Positions 15,165 to 23,920 of a DNA stretch of 64,000 nt are shown here, piece after piece. The DNA comes from JAYRSJ01 sp041920215 (GTDB lineage: Bacteria > Pseudomonadota > Gammaproteobacteria > Burkholderiales > Burkholderiaceae_C): positions 1 to 64,000 of the forward strand of contig JAYRSJ010000018.1 in assembly GCA_041920215.1 (NCBI GenBank). Reading direction: 5' to 3'. The notes below the pieces were generated by a model, which searched no databases, was not told the DNA's origin, and saw only the letters and a program-made list of their open reading frames with translations. The stretch's first letter is position 1, and each line of letters begins with the position of its first letter. Position numbers and translations under genes: made by a program.

Positions 15165-17510
15165 CTATTGCGGCCGGGCCTGGTCCGGCCGGCTGTAGTC
15201 ACAGACCCCGTCGGGGAAGATCAGCTTGAGCCGCTGCACCGCTGCCGCATCGGGGATCCAGGGCGCGTAGCTGCCGTCCTGCAGCGCACGCTCCACCGGC
15301 TTCAGCGCGCAGCGGTAGATGCTCCCCTCGATGGGCGCGCCGGCGACGATGCGCGAGGTGCTGTAGAGCGGGAAACGCTGGGTGCAGGGGCCTGCCGGCC
15401 TGCTGTCCAGGATGCCGTCCCAGGCGTCGGCCCCCGCATAGATCAGCGCGCCGCTGGTGTCGAAGCAGCTGTCCACCGCGGCCGCCGGGCGGTTCTGCGC
15501 CAGGCTCCTCTTCGGATTGGCGCGGATATTGGCCATCCACTGATCCATCACCGCGATCGCCTGCAGCGTGTTGCTGGCCTTGGGCTGGCCCGGCTGCGTG
15601 TCGGTGAACCAGATCACCAGATGGTCGCTGTGGCCCATGGTCTGCAGCACGCGCTGGCGCAGCGCGAAGGACTGGTGGACGTTGTGCATGTCCAGCTCGC
15701 GCTCCATGTACTGGCGGTGGTCGATGGTGGGCAGATCCAGCCGGCCCTGGAACACCATGCCCGAGGTGTAGGCGGCACGCTGGGCCAGCGGGTCGCCGAC
15801 GGTGCGCGGCGCGGGCAGGGCAGGATCGCTGCCCAGATTCATATTGCGCCGGCTCCAGGGGTCGAAGTTGGCGGGTGTCAGGCTGCCCAGGAAGGGGAAG
15901 CCCTCTTGCACCATCTCGCTGGGATGCTTCCAGCCGCCAATCTTGTGGTTCAGGTCGAGGAACTCCTCGGGCGTGATCAGGCCAGCTTTGAGCGAGCGCA
16001 GGCCGTATTGCACGCCCACATTGTCCCAGGTGGTGCGCGCCGCGCCGCTGGCGTCGACGCCGTAGATGTTGCGCAGATCGTCGTAATGCGTCCAGCGGAT
16101 CGCGGCGATATCGGCCTGCGGCTCGAACAGCTGCTGGTTGGGGGCCTGACCATAGTGCGGGTTCATCGTCAGCGGCGAGAGGCCGCGCCATGACTTCACG
16201 CATTCGCTGGAGCCCGGTGCGGTGCTGTAGCCCAGCGCGGTCTTGGCCGCCGCCAGCGGGTCGGCCACGCTGTCCTCGGCATTGAAGCCCAGCAGCAGGC
16301 TGCGGTTCTTGGTGATGCGCCACTTCGGGTTGCTCCGGTCGGTGGCGTCCATATAGTGCTCCAGCAGCTCGCAGTCGCCGACATGGATGGTCTGGGTCAC
16401 CATGTCCGGGTAGCTCTGCACCGGCAAGGCCGCGTCCAGGATGCCCGGCAGGTTCTGCTGCAGGATGTACTGCTGGATGGCGCCGCCCGAGCCGCCCAGG
16501 CCGTAGGTGTAGAGCGGCACGCCATAGCGTTCTATGAAGCGCTCCTTGCTCATCAGCGCCGTCTCGGCCGCCAGCTGCAGGTTGTAGTGGGTGCCGGTGT
16601 TGTTGCCGCTGGAATGCACGATGGCGATGCCCTGGCGCAGGATGTCGGCGTTCAGCGCGCCGCTGTGCAGCGTGCCCTGGCTGTGGCCTATCGCCACCCC
16701 GCCCTGGAACCAGTACTGCAGGCGCCGGTTCCACAGGCTCAGATCGGGGGCGGACGGGTTCTCGCCGCGCGGCGCCAGCATCGCGAAGCTGTAGAGGAAA
16801 CGATTGATCGTGCCGCGCTCCTGGCGCACAACGAACTCCACCTCGCGACCATCGGCCAGCGTGATGCGGGCCAGGTCGGCCGGCGCGCTATGGTCCTCGG
16901 GCAGTGGTTTCCACTGGTTGGCGGTGCTGCGATACCAGTAGCTGACAAAGGGCGCAATGCTGCAGCTCTGGCTGTAGCCGATCTTGTTGCCTTGGGTATC
17001 AAAGACAGCGTGGCCCGGCGGCGTCGCTGATTCCACCAGCGGCTGCTTGCCCACCGCGGCCTGGGTGGTGGTGCAGACGAAGGGGTATTGCTGCGGGCCC
17101 GAGAAAATGGGGCCGGTGATCGGATGGTTGGTCAGCGTCAGGCCGTCCAGCAACGGGCCGCTGCGATGCCGCAGCTCTAGACGGTTGTCACCGTCCAGCA
17201 GGCCGCTCAGCACCGTTTCGTAGCCATCGGCATTGGGCTGCAGCACCGGGTTGATGGGCTGGCCGTTGAGCCACAGCTGCAGCTTGTCGCGCAGGCCCGG
17301 CGCAGCGCGCAGCGCAATGCGCGCATCGCCGCCCGACACATAGCGGGCCGGGCCCGACAGCATCTGCAGCCGGGCCGGACGTGCCTGCTCCAGCGTCGCG
17401 TTGGCGGCCAGCGGTCTGGCCAGGGCGGTGTCGCTGTCCTGGCCGCCGCCGCAGCCGGTGAATAAGAGCGTGAGCGCCAGCAGGGCGGCGCCGAATGGGC
17501 CTGAACGCAT
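15165..17510 (-). CDS. DUF6351-family lipoprotein
   Basis: The N-terminus (ALLALTLLFTGCGGG) is a lipoprotein signal with a lipobox ending at Cys20, so the 781-residue product is probably anchored in the outer or inner membrane facing the periplasm. The body has an IFSGPQQYPFVCTT block, YRSTANQW and a GLGGSGGAIQQYI motif near 340 that resembles a serine-hydrolase nucleophile elbow. I recognise the family as DUF6351, whose function is not established; a hydrolase role is inference. GGAGA precedes the ATG. It is divergent from icmF across 260 bp. Confidence 0.82.
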   Translation of the reverse strand: MRSGPFGAALLALTLLFTGCGGGQDSDTALARPLAANATLEQARPARLQMLSGPARYVSGGDARIALRAAPGLRDKLQLWLNGQPINPVLQPNADGYETVLSGLLDGDNRLELRHRSGPLLDGLTLTNHPITGPIFSGPQQYPFVCTTTQAAVGKQPLVESATPPGHAVFDTQGNKIGYSQSCSIAPFVSYWYRSTANQWKPLPEDHSAPADLARITLADGREVEFVVRQERGTINRFLYSFAMLAPRGENPSAPDLSLWNRRLQYWFQGGVAIGHSQGTLHSGALNADILRQGIAIVHSSGNNTGTHYNLQLAAETALMSKERFIERYGVPLYTYGLGGSGGAIQQYILQQNLPGILDAALPVQSYPDMVTQTIHVGDCELLEHYMDATDRSNPKWRITKNRSLLLGFNAEDSVADPLAAAKTALGYSTAPGSSECVKSWRGLSPLTMNPHYGQAPNQQLFEPQADIAAIRWTHYDDLRNIYGVDASGAARTTWDNVGVQYGLRSLKAGLITPEEFLDLNHKIGGWKHPSEMVQEGFPFLGSLTPANFDPWSRRNMNLGSDPALPAPRTVGDPLAQRAAYTSGMVFQGRLDLPTIDHRQYMERELDMHNVHQSFALRQRVLQTMGHSDHLVIWFTDTQPGQPKASNTLQAIAVMDQWMANIRANPKRSLAQNRPAAAVDSCFDTSGALIYAGADAWDGILDSRPAGPCTQRFPLYSTSRIVAGAPIEGSIYRCALKPVERALQDGSYAPWIPDAAAVQRLKLIFPDGVCDYSRPDQARPQ

Positions 17511-17677
17511 GGGGGTCTCCTTTGAGCCGTGTTGTCTCGGTCTTGTGTGCCGGCCAGCCCGGCCAGCTTCCGCACCATGCGCCTATCGCGGCCGGCGGCA
17601 AACCGGGTCAGCGCCCGGGCCCCTAATCCGTCGTGCGATATCTGCATCAATGCCGCACCGGCTTGGTGCGCTGCGCA

Positions 17678-17712
17678 TGACGTTTACGTAAACGTCAAGT
17701 AACCCCTAGAAT
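17678..17712 (+). promoter_or_regulatory. 20-bp palindromic operator and promoter of icmF
   Basis: TGACGTTTACGTAAACGTCA at 17678-17697 is a perfect palindrome. It overlaps a candidate -35 (TTTACG, 17684-17689) placed 17 bp before TAGAAT (17707-17712). The TTTACGTAAAC core resembles sites of LiuR-type MerR regulators of branched-chain amino acid and acyl-CoA catabolism as I recall them. The gene served is icmF, 59 bp downstream. Confidence 0.75.
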
Positions 17713-17770
17713 CGCCGCTCTATTGCTGCTAGAACCGGCAGGCGCTGTAACGCTGCCCCAGGAGACGCCC

Positions 17771-20700
17771 ATGACCGACCTGTCCGCCGAGTACAAAGCC
17801 CTGGCCGAGTACCGCCCCACCCACAAGGTCCGCTTTGTGACGGCCGCCAGCCTGTTCGACGGCCACGACGCCGCGATCAACATCATGCGGCGCATCCTGC
17901 AGAGCATGGGCGCCGAGGTGATCCATCTGGGCCACAACCGCTCGGTCGACGAGGTGGTGACCGCCGCGCTGCAGGAAGACGCCCAGGGCATCGCGATCTC
18001 GTCCTATCAGGGCGGCCATGTCGAGTACTTCAAGTACATGGTCGAGCTGCTGAAGTCGCGCGGCGGCGAGAAGATCCAGGTCTTCGGCGGCGGTGGCGGC
18101 GTCATCGTGCCGGCCGAGATCCGCGACCTGGCTGAGCACGGGGTGCGCATTTTCAGCCCCGAGGACGGCCAGCGCATGGGGCTGGCCGGCATGATCGGCG
18201 AGATGGTGATGAAGGCCGACCAGGACTTCAGCGGCTTGGCCCCCAGCCGTATCGAGGCCATCCAGGGCCACGATGAGGCGGCCTGGCGTGCCCTGGCCCA
18301 GCTGATCAGCGCGCTGGAAAACGGCAAGGCCGCCGCCGGCCTGCCCGAGCAGCTGCGCAGCGCCGCCCAAAGCATCCGGACACCGGTACTGGGCATCACT
18401 GGCACCGGCGGTGCCGGCAAGAGCAGCCTGACCGACGAGTTGATCCGCCGCCTGCGTCTGGACCAGGGCGACAGCTTGCGCGTCGCGGTGATCTCGATCG
18501 ACCCTTCGCGCCGCAAGAGCGGCGGCGCCCTGCTGGGCGACCGGATCCGGATGAACGCGATTGGCCCCTGGCAGCATGGTGCGCGTGTCTTCATGCGCAG
18601 CCTGGCCACGCGTGATTTCGGCAGCGAGATCTCGCAGGCCCTGCCCGATGTGGTTGCCGCAGCCAAGGTGGCCGGTTTTGACCTGGTGATCGTCGAGACC
18701 TCGGGCATAGGCCAGGGCGATGCGGCCATCGTGCCGCATGTGGATGTGCCGATGTACGTGATGACGCCCGAGTTCGGTGCCGCCAGCCAGCTCGAGAAGA
18801 TCGACATGCTGGACTTCGCCGAGTTCGTCGCGATCAACAAGTTCGACCGCAAGGGCGCGCTGGACGCGCTGCGCGACGTCGCCAAGCAGGTGCAGCGCAA
18901 CAAGGAGGCCTGGGGCAAGAAGCCCGAGGAGATGCCGGTCTTCGGCACCATGGCCAGCCGCTTCAACGACGATGGTGTCACCGCGCTCTACCAGGCCCTG
19001 AAGCCGCGCCTGGCCGAGCTGGGGCTGCCGCTGGCCGAGGGCCGCCTGCCCGTGGCCGCCACCCGCCACAGCACCCACCAGACCCCCATTGTGCCGGCGG
19101 CGCGCAGCCGCTATCTGGCCGAGATCAGCGACTCGGTGCGCGGCTACAAGCGCCGCGTGCGCCAGCAATCGCTGCTGGCCCGCGAGATCCAGCAGCTGCA
19201 TGCGGCCAATCGCATGCTGCTGGAGGCCAACCCCGACAAGCATCGCGCCCGCGAGGCCCTGGCCGAGCTGGCCCAGGGCCGCGAGACCCGGCTGGACAGC
19301 GATGCTCGCCAGCTGCTGGCCCAGTGGCCGGACATGCAGAAAGCCTATGCCGGCGACGAGTACGTGGTGAAGATCCGCGACAAGGAGATCCGCACCAGTC
19401 TGGTCTCGACCAGCCTGTCGGGCACCAAGATCAAGAAGGTGGTGCTGCCCGGCTATGAGGACCATGGCGAGCTCTTGAAGTGGCTGATGCTGGAGAACGT
19501 GCCCGGCAGCTTCCCCTATACCGCCGGCGTCTTCGCCTTCAAGCGCGAGGGCGAGGATCCCACCCGCATGTTCGCCGGTGAGGGTGATGCCTTCCGTACC
19601 AACCGCCGCTTCAAGCTGGTCAGCGAGGGTATGCCGGCCAAGCGACTCTCGACGGCCTTCGACTCGGTGACGCTGTACGGCGCCGATCCCGCGCCGCGCC
19701 CCGACATCTACGGCAAGGTGGGCAACTCCGGCGTCAGCATCGCGACCCTGGACGATATGAAGGTGCTCTACGACGGCTTCGACCTGTGCAGCCCGACGAC
19801 CTCGGTGTCGATGACCATCAACGGTCCCGCCCCCTCGATCCTGGCGATGTTCATGAACACCGCGATCGACCAGCAGCTGGCCAAGTTCAGGAGCGACAAC
19901 GGCCGCGAGCCGACCGCCGACGAAGCCGCCAAGATCCGCGCCTGGGTGCTGGCCAATGTGCGCGGCACGGTGCAGGCCGACATCCTGAAGGAAGACCAGG
20001 GCCAGAACACCTGCATCTTCTCGACCGAGTTCTCGCTGAAGGTGATGGGCGATATCGCCGAGTATTTCGTGCACCACAATGTGCGCAACTTCTACTCGGT
20101 CTCGATCAGCGGCTATCACATCGCCGAGGCCGGCGCCAACCCGATCTCGCAGCTGGCGCTGACGCTGTCCAATGGTTTCACCTTCGTCGAAGCCTATCTG
20201 GCGCGCGGCATGCACATCGACGACTTCGCGCCCAATCTGAGCTTCTTCTTCAGCAACGGCATGGACCCCGAGTACACGGTGCTGGGCCGGGTGGCGCGCC
20301 GCATCTGGGCGGTGGCGCTGCGCGACAAGTACGGCGCCAACGAGCGCAGCCAGAAGCTCAAATATCACATCCAGACCAGCGGTCGCAGCCTGCATGCGCA
20401 GGAGATCGCCTTCAACGACATCCGCACCACGCTGCAGGCCCTGATCGCGATCTACGACAACTGCAACTCGCTGCACACCAATGCCTATGACGAGGCGATC
20501 ACCACGCCTACCGAGGAAAGTGTGCGTCGCGCGATGGCGATCCAGCTGATCATCAACCGCGAGTGGGGCTTGGCCAAGAACGAGAACCCCAGCCAGGGCG
20601 CCTTCATCATCGAGGAGCTGACCGAGCTGGTCGAGGAAGCGGTGCTGGCCGAGTTCGACAAGATCGCCGAGCGCGGCGGCGTGCTGGGCGCGATGGAGAC

Positions 20701-21061
20701 CGGCTACCAGCGCAGCAAGATCCAGGAAGAGAGCATGCACTACGAGATGCTCAAGCACACCGGCGAGTATCCGGTCATCGGCGTCAACACCTTCCGCAAT
20801 CCGCATGGCGATCCGGTGCCCGAGCATATCGAGCTGGCCCGCTCCACGGACGAAGAAAAGCAGAGCCAGCTGTCCCGCCTGGGCGAGTTCCATGAGCGCC
20901 ATGCCGCGCAGGCCCCGGCCATGCTGCAGCGCTTGCAGCAGGCGGTGATCGACAACCGCAATGTGTTCGAGGTGCTGATGGACGCCGTGCGCGTCTGCTC
21001 GCTGGGCCAGATCACTGCCGCGCTGTTCGAGGTAGGCGGCCAGTACCGGCGCAGCATGTGA
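17771..21061 (+). CDS. icmF: Fused isobutyryl-CoA mutase with its G-protein chaperone
   Basis: The 1096-residue protein carries out the B12-dependent interconversion of isobutyryl-CoA and n-butyryl-CoA. An N-terminal B12-binding domain shows D30-G-H32 (SLFDGHDAAINIM). A MeaB-like GTPase with Walker A GTGGAGKSS near 211-219 follows. The C-terminal half is the acyl-CoA mutase barrel with NGPAPSILAMFMNTAIDQQ and QTSGRSLHAQEIAFNDIRTTLQALIAIYDN. This order is diagnostic of IcmF. GGAG lies 7 nt before the ATG at 17771. A perfect palindrome upstream suggests control with branched-chain or short-chain acyl-CoA catabolism. Confidence 0.96.
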   Translation: MTDLSAEYKALAEYRPTHKVRFVTAASLFDGHDAAINIMRRILQSMGAEVIHLGHNRSVDEVVTAALQEDAQGIAISSYQGGHVEYFKYMVELLKSRGGEKIQVFGGGGGVIVPAEIRDLAEHGVRIFSPEDGQRMGLAGMIGEMVMKADQDFSGLAPSRIEAIQGHDEAAWRALAQLISALENGKAAAGLPEQLRSAAQSIRTPVLGITGTGGAGKSSLTDELIRRLRLDQGDSLRVAVISIDPSRRKSGGALLGDRIRMNAIGPWQHGARVFMRSLATRDFGSEISQALPDVVAAAKVAGFDLVIVETSGIGQGDAAIVPHVDVPMYVMTPEFGAASQLEKIDMLDFAEFVAINKFDRKGALDALRDVAKQVQRNKEAWGKKPEEMPVFGTMASRFNDDGVTALYQALKPRLAELGLPLAEGRLPVAATRHSTHQTPIVPAARSRYLAEISDSVRGYKRRVRQQSLLAREIQQLHAANRMLLEANPDKHRAREALAELAQGRETRLDSDARQLLAQWPDMQKAYAGDEYVVKIRDKEIRTSLVSTSLSGTKIKKVVLPGYEDHGELLKWLMLENVPGSFPYTAGVFAFKREGEDPTRMFAGEGDAFRTNRRFKLVSEGMPAKRLSTAFDSVTLYGADPAPRPDIYGKVGNSGVSIATLDDMKVLYDGFDLCSPTTSVSMTINGPAPSILAMFMNTAIDQQLAKFRSDNGREPTADEAAKIRAWVLANVRGTVQADILKEDQGQNTCIFSTEFSLKVMGDIAEYFVHHNVRNFYSVSISGYHIAEAGANPISQLALTLSNGFTFVEAYLARGMHIDDFAPNLSFFFSNGMDPEYTVLGRVARRIWAVALRDKYGANERSQKLKYHIQTSGRSLHAQEIAFNDIRTTLQALIAIYDNCNSLHTNAYDEAITTPTEESVRRAMAIQLIINREWGLAKNENPSQGAFIIEELTELVEEAVLAEFDKIAERGGVLGAMETGYQRSKIQEESMHYEMLKHTGEYPVIGVNTFRNPHGDPVPEHIELARSTDEEKQSQLSRLGEFHERHAAQAPAMLQRLQQAVIDNRNVFEVLMDAVRVCSLGQITAALFEVGGQYRRSM

Positions 21062-21107
21062 GCGCAGGGCGACCCTGAGTCGCCTTGGTCGCCGCCCGGG
21101 TGCTGCT

Positions 21108-21611
21108 TCAGCGGCCGGGTCGCTCGAAGCCGGCCTCGACCCAGGCGCTGGCGCTGGCGCGGCTGAGCTTGAAGCCAGGCTTGACCTTGACCTCGGCGAT
21201 GGCTGCCGGCTCACCCGGCTCATGGGCGCTCAGCAGGCCGTAGGGCTCGTACTCGTCCGGCACGATGCGCAGCCGCACCTCCACCGTGCCCTGATCCCGC
21301 TGCAGCAGCAGGCTCTGGTTCAGCTGGGCATGCAGCTGCTGCTCGTGGCGGCGCAGCACCTCGGAGGCGGTCTTGACCAGGGTGTTGAAGGCGTTGATGT
21401 CCAGCGGCTTGGGATTCTTCTTGTCGCGCCCCATGGTCCAGGGGCCGACCAGGGCCGGCTCTGATTCGCCGGCCAGCGTCATCGCCACGGCCCAGCCCTC
21501 ATCGTCCTCGTTCTTGATCACCTGCGCGGTCCAGCGCTGGTCCTGCCACAGACGATCCTGCTGGATGTCCGGGCGTTGCTTGTCGTCGTCGTCGTGGGCG
21601 GTGGTGGGCAT
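21108..21611 (-). CDS. Conserved hypothetical protein (167 aa)
   Basis: The product is soluble, without signal peptide, and acidic at its N-terminus (HDDDDKQRPD). It contains a WTAQVIKNEDDEGWAVAMT segment, a GPWTMGRDKKNPKPLD loop and ends with a hydrophilic tail (FERPGR). I do not recognise a characterised domain; similar proteins are, as I recall, common in Burkholderiales. It converges with icmF and is divergent from the membrane hydrolase gene, so it has its own short promoter region. Confidence 0.7.
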   Translation of the reverse strand: MPTTAHDDDDKQRPDIQQDRLWQDQRWTAQVIKNEDDEGWAVAMTLAGESEPALVGPWTMGRDKKNPKPLDINAFNTLVKTASEVLRRHEQQLHAQLNQSLLLQRDQGTVEVRLRIVPDEYEPYGLLSAHEPGEPAAIAEVKVKPGFKLSRASASAWVEAGFERPGR

Positions 21612-21685
21612 GATGGCGGTGCTGACGCGGGGCTTTGAGCGGGCGGGCGCGAAGCATAGCCGCAGCGCGGCCAGAATGCGGCCCC

Positions 21686-22684
21686 ATGGATTCGCTATCG
21701 CAACTGGCTCTGGGGGCGGCCGTCGGTGTCGCGGTGATGGGGCGGCGCACCGCGCTGTGGAAGGCCGCCGCCTGGGGCGCGGTATGCGGCACCCTGCCCG
21801 ACCTCGATGCGCTGATCGACCATGGCGACCCGCTCAGCAATATGGTGCTGCATCGGGCCGACAGCCATGCGCTGTTCTGGCTCAGCCTGCTGGCGGCGCC
21901 CTTGGGCGTGGCCATCGCCTGGCTGGCGCGCGAGCGCGCACTGCTCAAGCCCTGGGTGCTGGCCACCTGGCTGGCCCTGATCACCCACCCGTTGCTGGAC
22001 TGGTTCACCATCTACGGTACCCAGCTGCTGCGCCCCTTCTCGGCCGAGCCGCTGGGTGTGGGCAGCATCTTCATCATCGATCCGCTCTACACGCTGCCGC
22101 TGCTGCTGGGCACCGGGCTGGCGCTGCGTGGCGGCGCAGCTGCGCTGCGTTGCAACGCAGCCGGCCTGCTGCTGTCCAGCCTGTATCTGGGCTGGAGCCT
22201 GCTGGCCCAGCAGCATGTGGCCGGCCTGGCGCGGCAGAGCCTGCAGGGGCAGGGCGTCGAGCGTCTGCTTGTCACCCCCAGCCCCTTCAATACCGTGCTG
22301 TGGCGGGTGGTGGCGGTCACGCCGCAGGGCTATCTGGAGGGCTTCTACTCGCTGCTGGATGCCCAGGCGCAGATCCGCTTCGAGCGCTTCGACCAGGGGC
22401 GCGAGCTCTACCAGCGCTTGCACGAGCAGCCGGCGGTGGCCACGCTGGCGGCCTTCAGCGACGGCTTTTTCAAGCTGGAGCAGCGCGGTGACGCCGTCGT
22501 GATCGCCGATCTGCGCATGGGCCAGGAGCCGCACTATGTGTTCGCCTTCGAGGTGGCCCGCAGCGCTTCTGAGCTGCGTCCGCTGGAGCGGCCGCAGGCG
22601 GCGGGCGGGCGCGCCGATATCGCCGCCTCGCTGCGCTGGCTTTGGCGCCGGCTGCTGGGCGAGCCCCTGCTGCCGCCGCGCTGA
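21686..22684 (+). CDS. Inner-membrane metal-dependent hydrolase (YdjM-like)
   Basis: The 332-residue protein has four to five membrane segments in its first 190 residues. Conserved polar motifs sit in and beside them: GTLPDLDALIDH, HRADSHALFW and THPLLDWFTIYGTQLL, typical of the YdjM/LexA-regulated membrane hydrolase family. The C-terminal third (from about 200) is a soluble domain. The Asp/His motifs probably bind a metal. Substrate unknown. The ATG at 21686 is chosen because it starts directly before the first membrane helix. Confidence 0.82.
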   Translation: MDSLSQLALGAAVGVAVMGRRTALWKAAAWGAVCGTLPDLDALIDHGDPLSNMVLHRADSHALFWLSLLAAPLGVAIAWLARERALLKPWVLATWLALITHPLLDWFTIYGTQLLRPFSAEPLGVGSIFIIDPLYTLPLLLGTGLALRGGAAALRCNAAGLLLSSLYLGWSLLAQQHVAGLARQSLQGQGVERLLVTPSPFNTVLWRVVAVTPQGYLEGFYSLLDAQAQIRFERFDQGRELYQRLHEQPAVATLAAFSDGFFKLEQRGDAVVIADLRMGQEPHYVFAFEVARSASELRPLERPQAAGGRADIAASLRWLWRRLLGEPLLPPR

Positions 22685-22772
22685 GCGCCGGCGTGCGCCC
22701 CGGCCCCGGCTCGCCAGTCCGGGCCTGCTGGTGTAAAAGGGCGGTGTTGCCGTCCCGCGCAAGGAGATCGCC

Positions 22773-23138
22773 ATGAACTGGTTCTCGCAACTGCTGCCCG
22801 CCGAGGCTTCGCTGCCGGCGGCGCACCCGCACCATGGCCATGTGGAGCCGCAGCCGCTGCCCGCCGATGCGCTGCTGATCGATGTGCGTTCCTACGCCGA
22901 ATACATGGCGGGCCATCTGCCCGATGCCCATTGCCTGCCCCTGCATCAGCTGGAGGCCGAGTTCCCGCAGCGCTGGCCGGATCGGCAGACTCCCATCGTG
23001 CTGTATTGCGCCACCGGCGCGCGCTCCGAGCATGCGCTGGGCCTGCTGCAGCGCCTGGGCTACCGCGATGTGCACAATGGCGGCGGCACCATGGCGCTGG
23101 CCCAGCGCCTCGGTCGCTCGCTGGAGCACGGCTTGTGA
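22773..23138 (+). CDS. Rhodanese-like sulfurtransferase
   Basis: This 121-residue single-domain protein has the rhodanese pattern: LLIDVRSYAEYMAGHLPDAHCLPL, then the active-site loop with the catalytic cysteine in LYCATGARSEHAL, then a C-terminal NGGG loop. It is cytoplasmic. Single rhodanese domains carry persulfide sulfur; the acceptor is unknown. AAGGAG lies 6 nt before the ATG. It may follow the YdjM-like gene in one transcript (88-bp gap). Confidence 0.9.
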   Translation: MNWFSQLLPAEASLPAAHPHHGHVEPQPLPADALLIDVRSYAEYMAGHLPDAHCLPLHQLEAEFPQRWPDRQTPIVLYCATGARSEHALGLLQRLGYRDVHNGGGTMALAQRLGRSLEHGL

Positions 23139-23157
23139 GCGCCTTGCGCGCGGTCGC

Positions 23158-23847
23158 TCACCAGGGCAGGATCTGCCCGCGATAGTCGAGAAAGCTGCCA
23201 CTGTCCGCCGTGCTGGCGGCGTCCATCACGGCCAGCAGCTCGGCTGCCGCCAGCGCCGGCTCGCGTCCCAGCTCGCCGCCGCGGAACGGGGCCGACAGTG
23301 CCGAGCGCACCGTACCCGGATGCAGGGCCAGCAGCACGCTGTTCGGCTGGCTGCGGCGCAGCTCGATGGCCGCCGTCCGGATCAGCATGTTCAGCGCCGC
23401 CTTGGAGGCGCGATAGCCGTACCAGCCGCCCAGGCGGTTGTCGCCTATGCTGCCCACCTTGGCCGAGAGCATGGCCAGTACCGCACGCCGGCGATCCAGC
23501 AAGGGCGTGAAATGGCGCAGCAGCAGGGCCGGGCCCACGGTATTGACCTGAAAGCTGGCCAGCAGCTGGGCCTCGTCCAGATCGCCCAGCTTCTTCTCCG
23601 GCCGCTGCGCGGGCGTGTGCAGCAGGCCGGCGGCATTGACGATCAGCTGGAAGGGCCCCTGCAGCGCCTCGGCCGCGGCCGCGATGCTGGCACCGTCGGC
23701 GAGGTCCAGCGCCGGCTGGGAGCGCCGGTGCAGGCCCAGCGCCTCGCCACAGCGCGGGTCGGTCCGCAGCTGGCTCAACACGGCGGCGCCGATGGCGCCC
23801 GAGGCACCGATCACCAGGGCGCGGTATCCATACGGCAAGGAGTTCAT
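23158..23847 (-). CDS. Short-chain dehydrogenase/reductase
   Basis: The 229-residue protein is a Rossmann-fold SDR. It has the cofactor loop GASGAIGAAVL, NAAGLL instead of the usual NNAG, a catalytic Ser in MLSAKVGSIGDN and the YxxxK pair in WYGYRASKAAL. The closest kind is the C-factor (CsgA-like) SDR group with HPGTVRS after the catalytic block. Substrate unknown. It converges with the rhodanese gene and is divergent from an FAD oxidoreductase. Confidence 0.88.
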   Translation of the reverse strand: MNSLPYGYRALVIGASGAIGAAVLSQLRTDPRCGEALGLHRRSQPALDLADGASIAAAAEALQGPFQLIVNAAGLLHTPAQRPEKKLGDLDEAQLLASFQVNTVGPALLLRHFTPLLDRRRAVLAMLSAKVGSIGDNRLGGWYGYRASKAALNMLIRTAAIELRRSQPNSVLLALHPGTVRSALSAPFRGGELGREPALAAAELLAVMDAASTADSGSFLDYRGQILPW

Positions 23848-23920
23848 GGGGGCTGAGCCTAAGGCCGAAGGCTTGCCCTTGCGATCCGCTGGGCCATGCC
23901 GCCCCGCCGAGAATGCAGCG

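Noticed and set aside
17729..21223. A 1164-codon open frame on the strand opposite icmF
   Set aside because: The composition is His/Gln/Gly/Leu-rich and typical of antisense frames in GC-rich DNA, it has no domain match, and icmF is unmistakable on the other strand.
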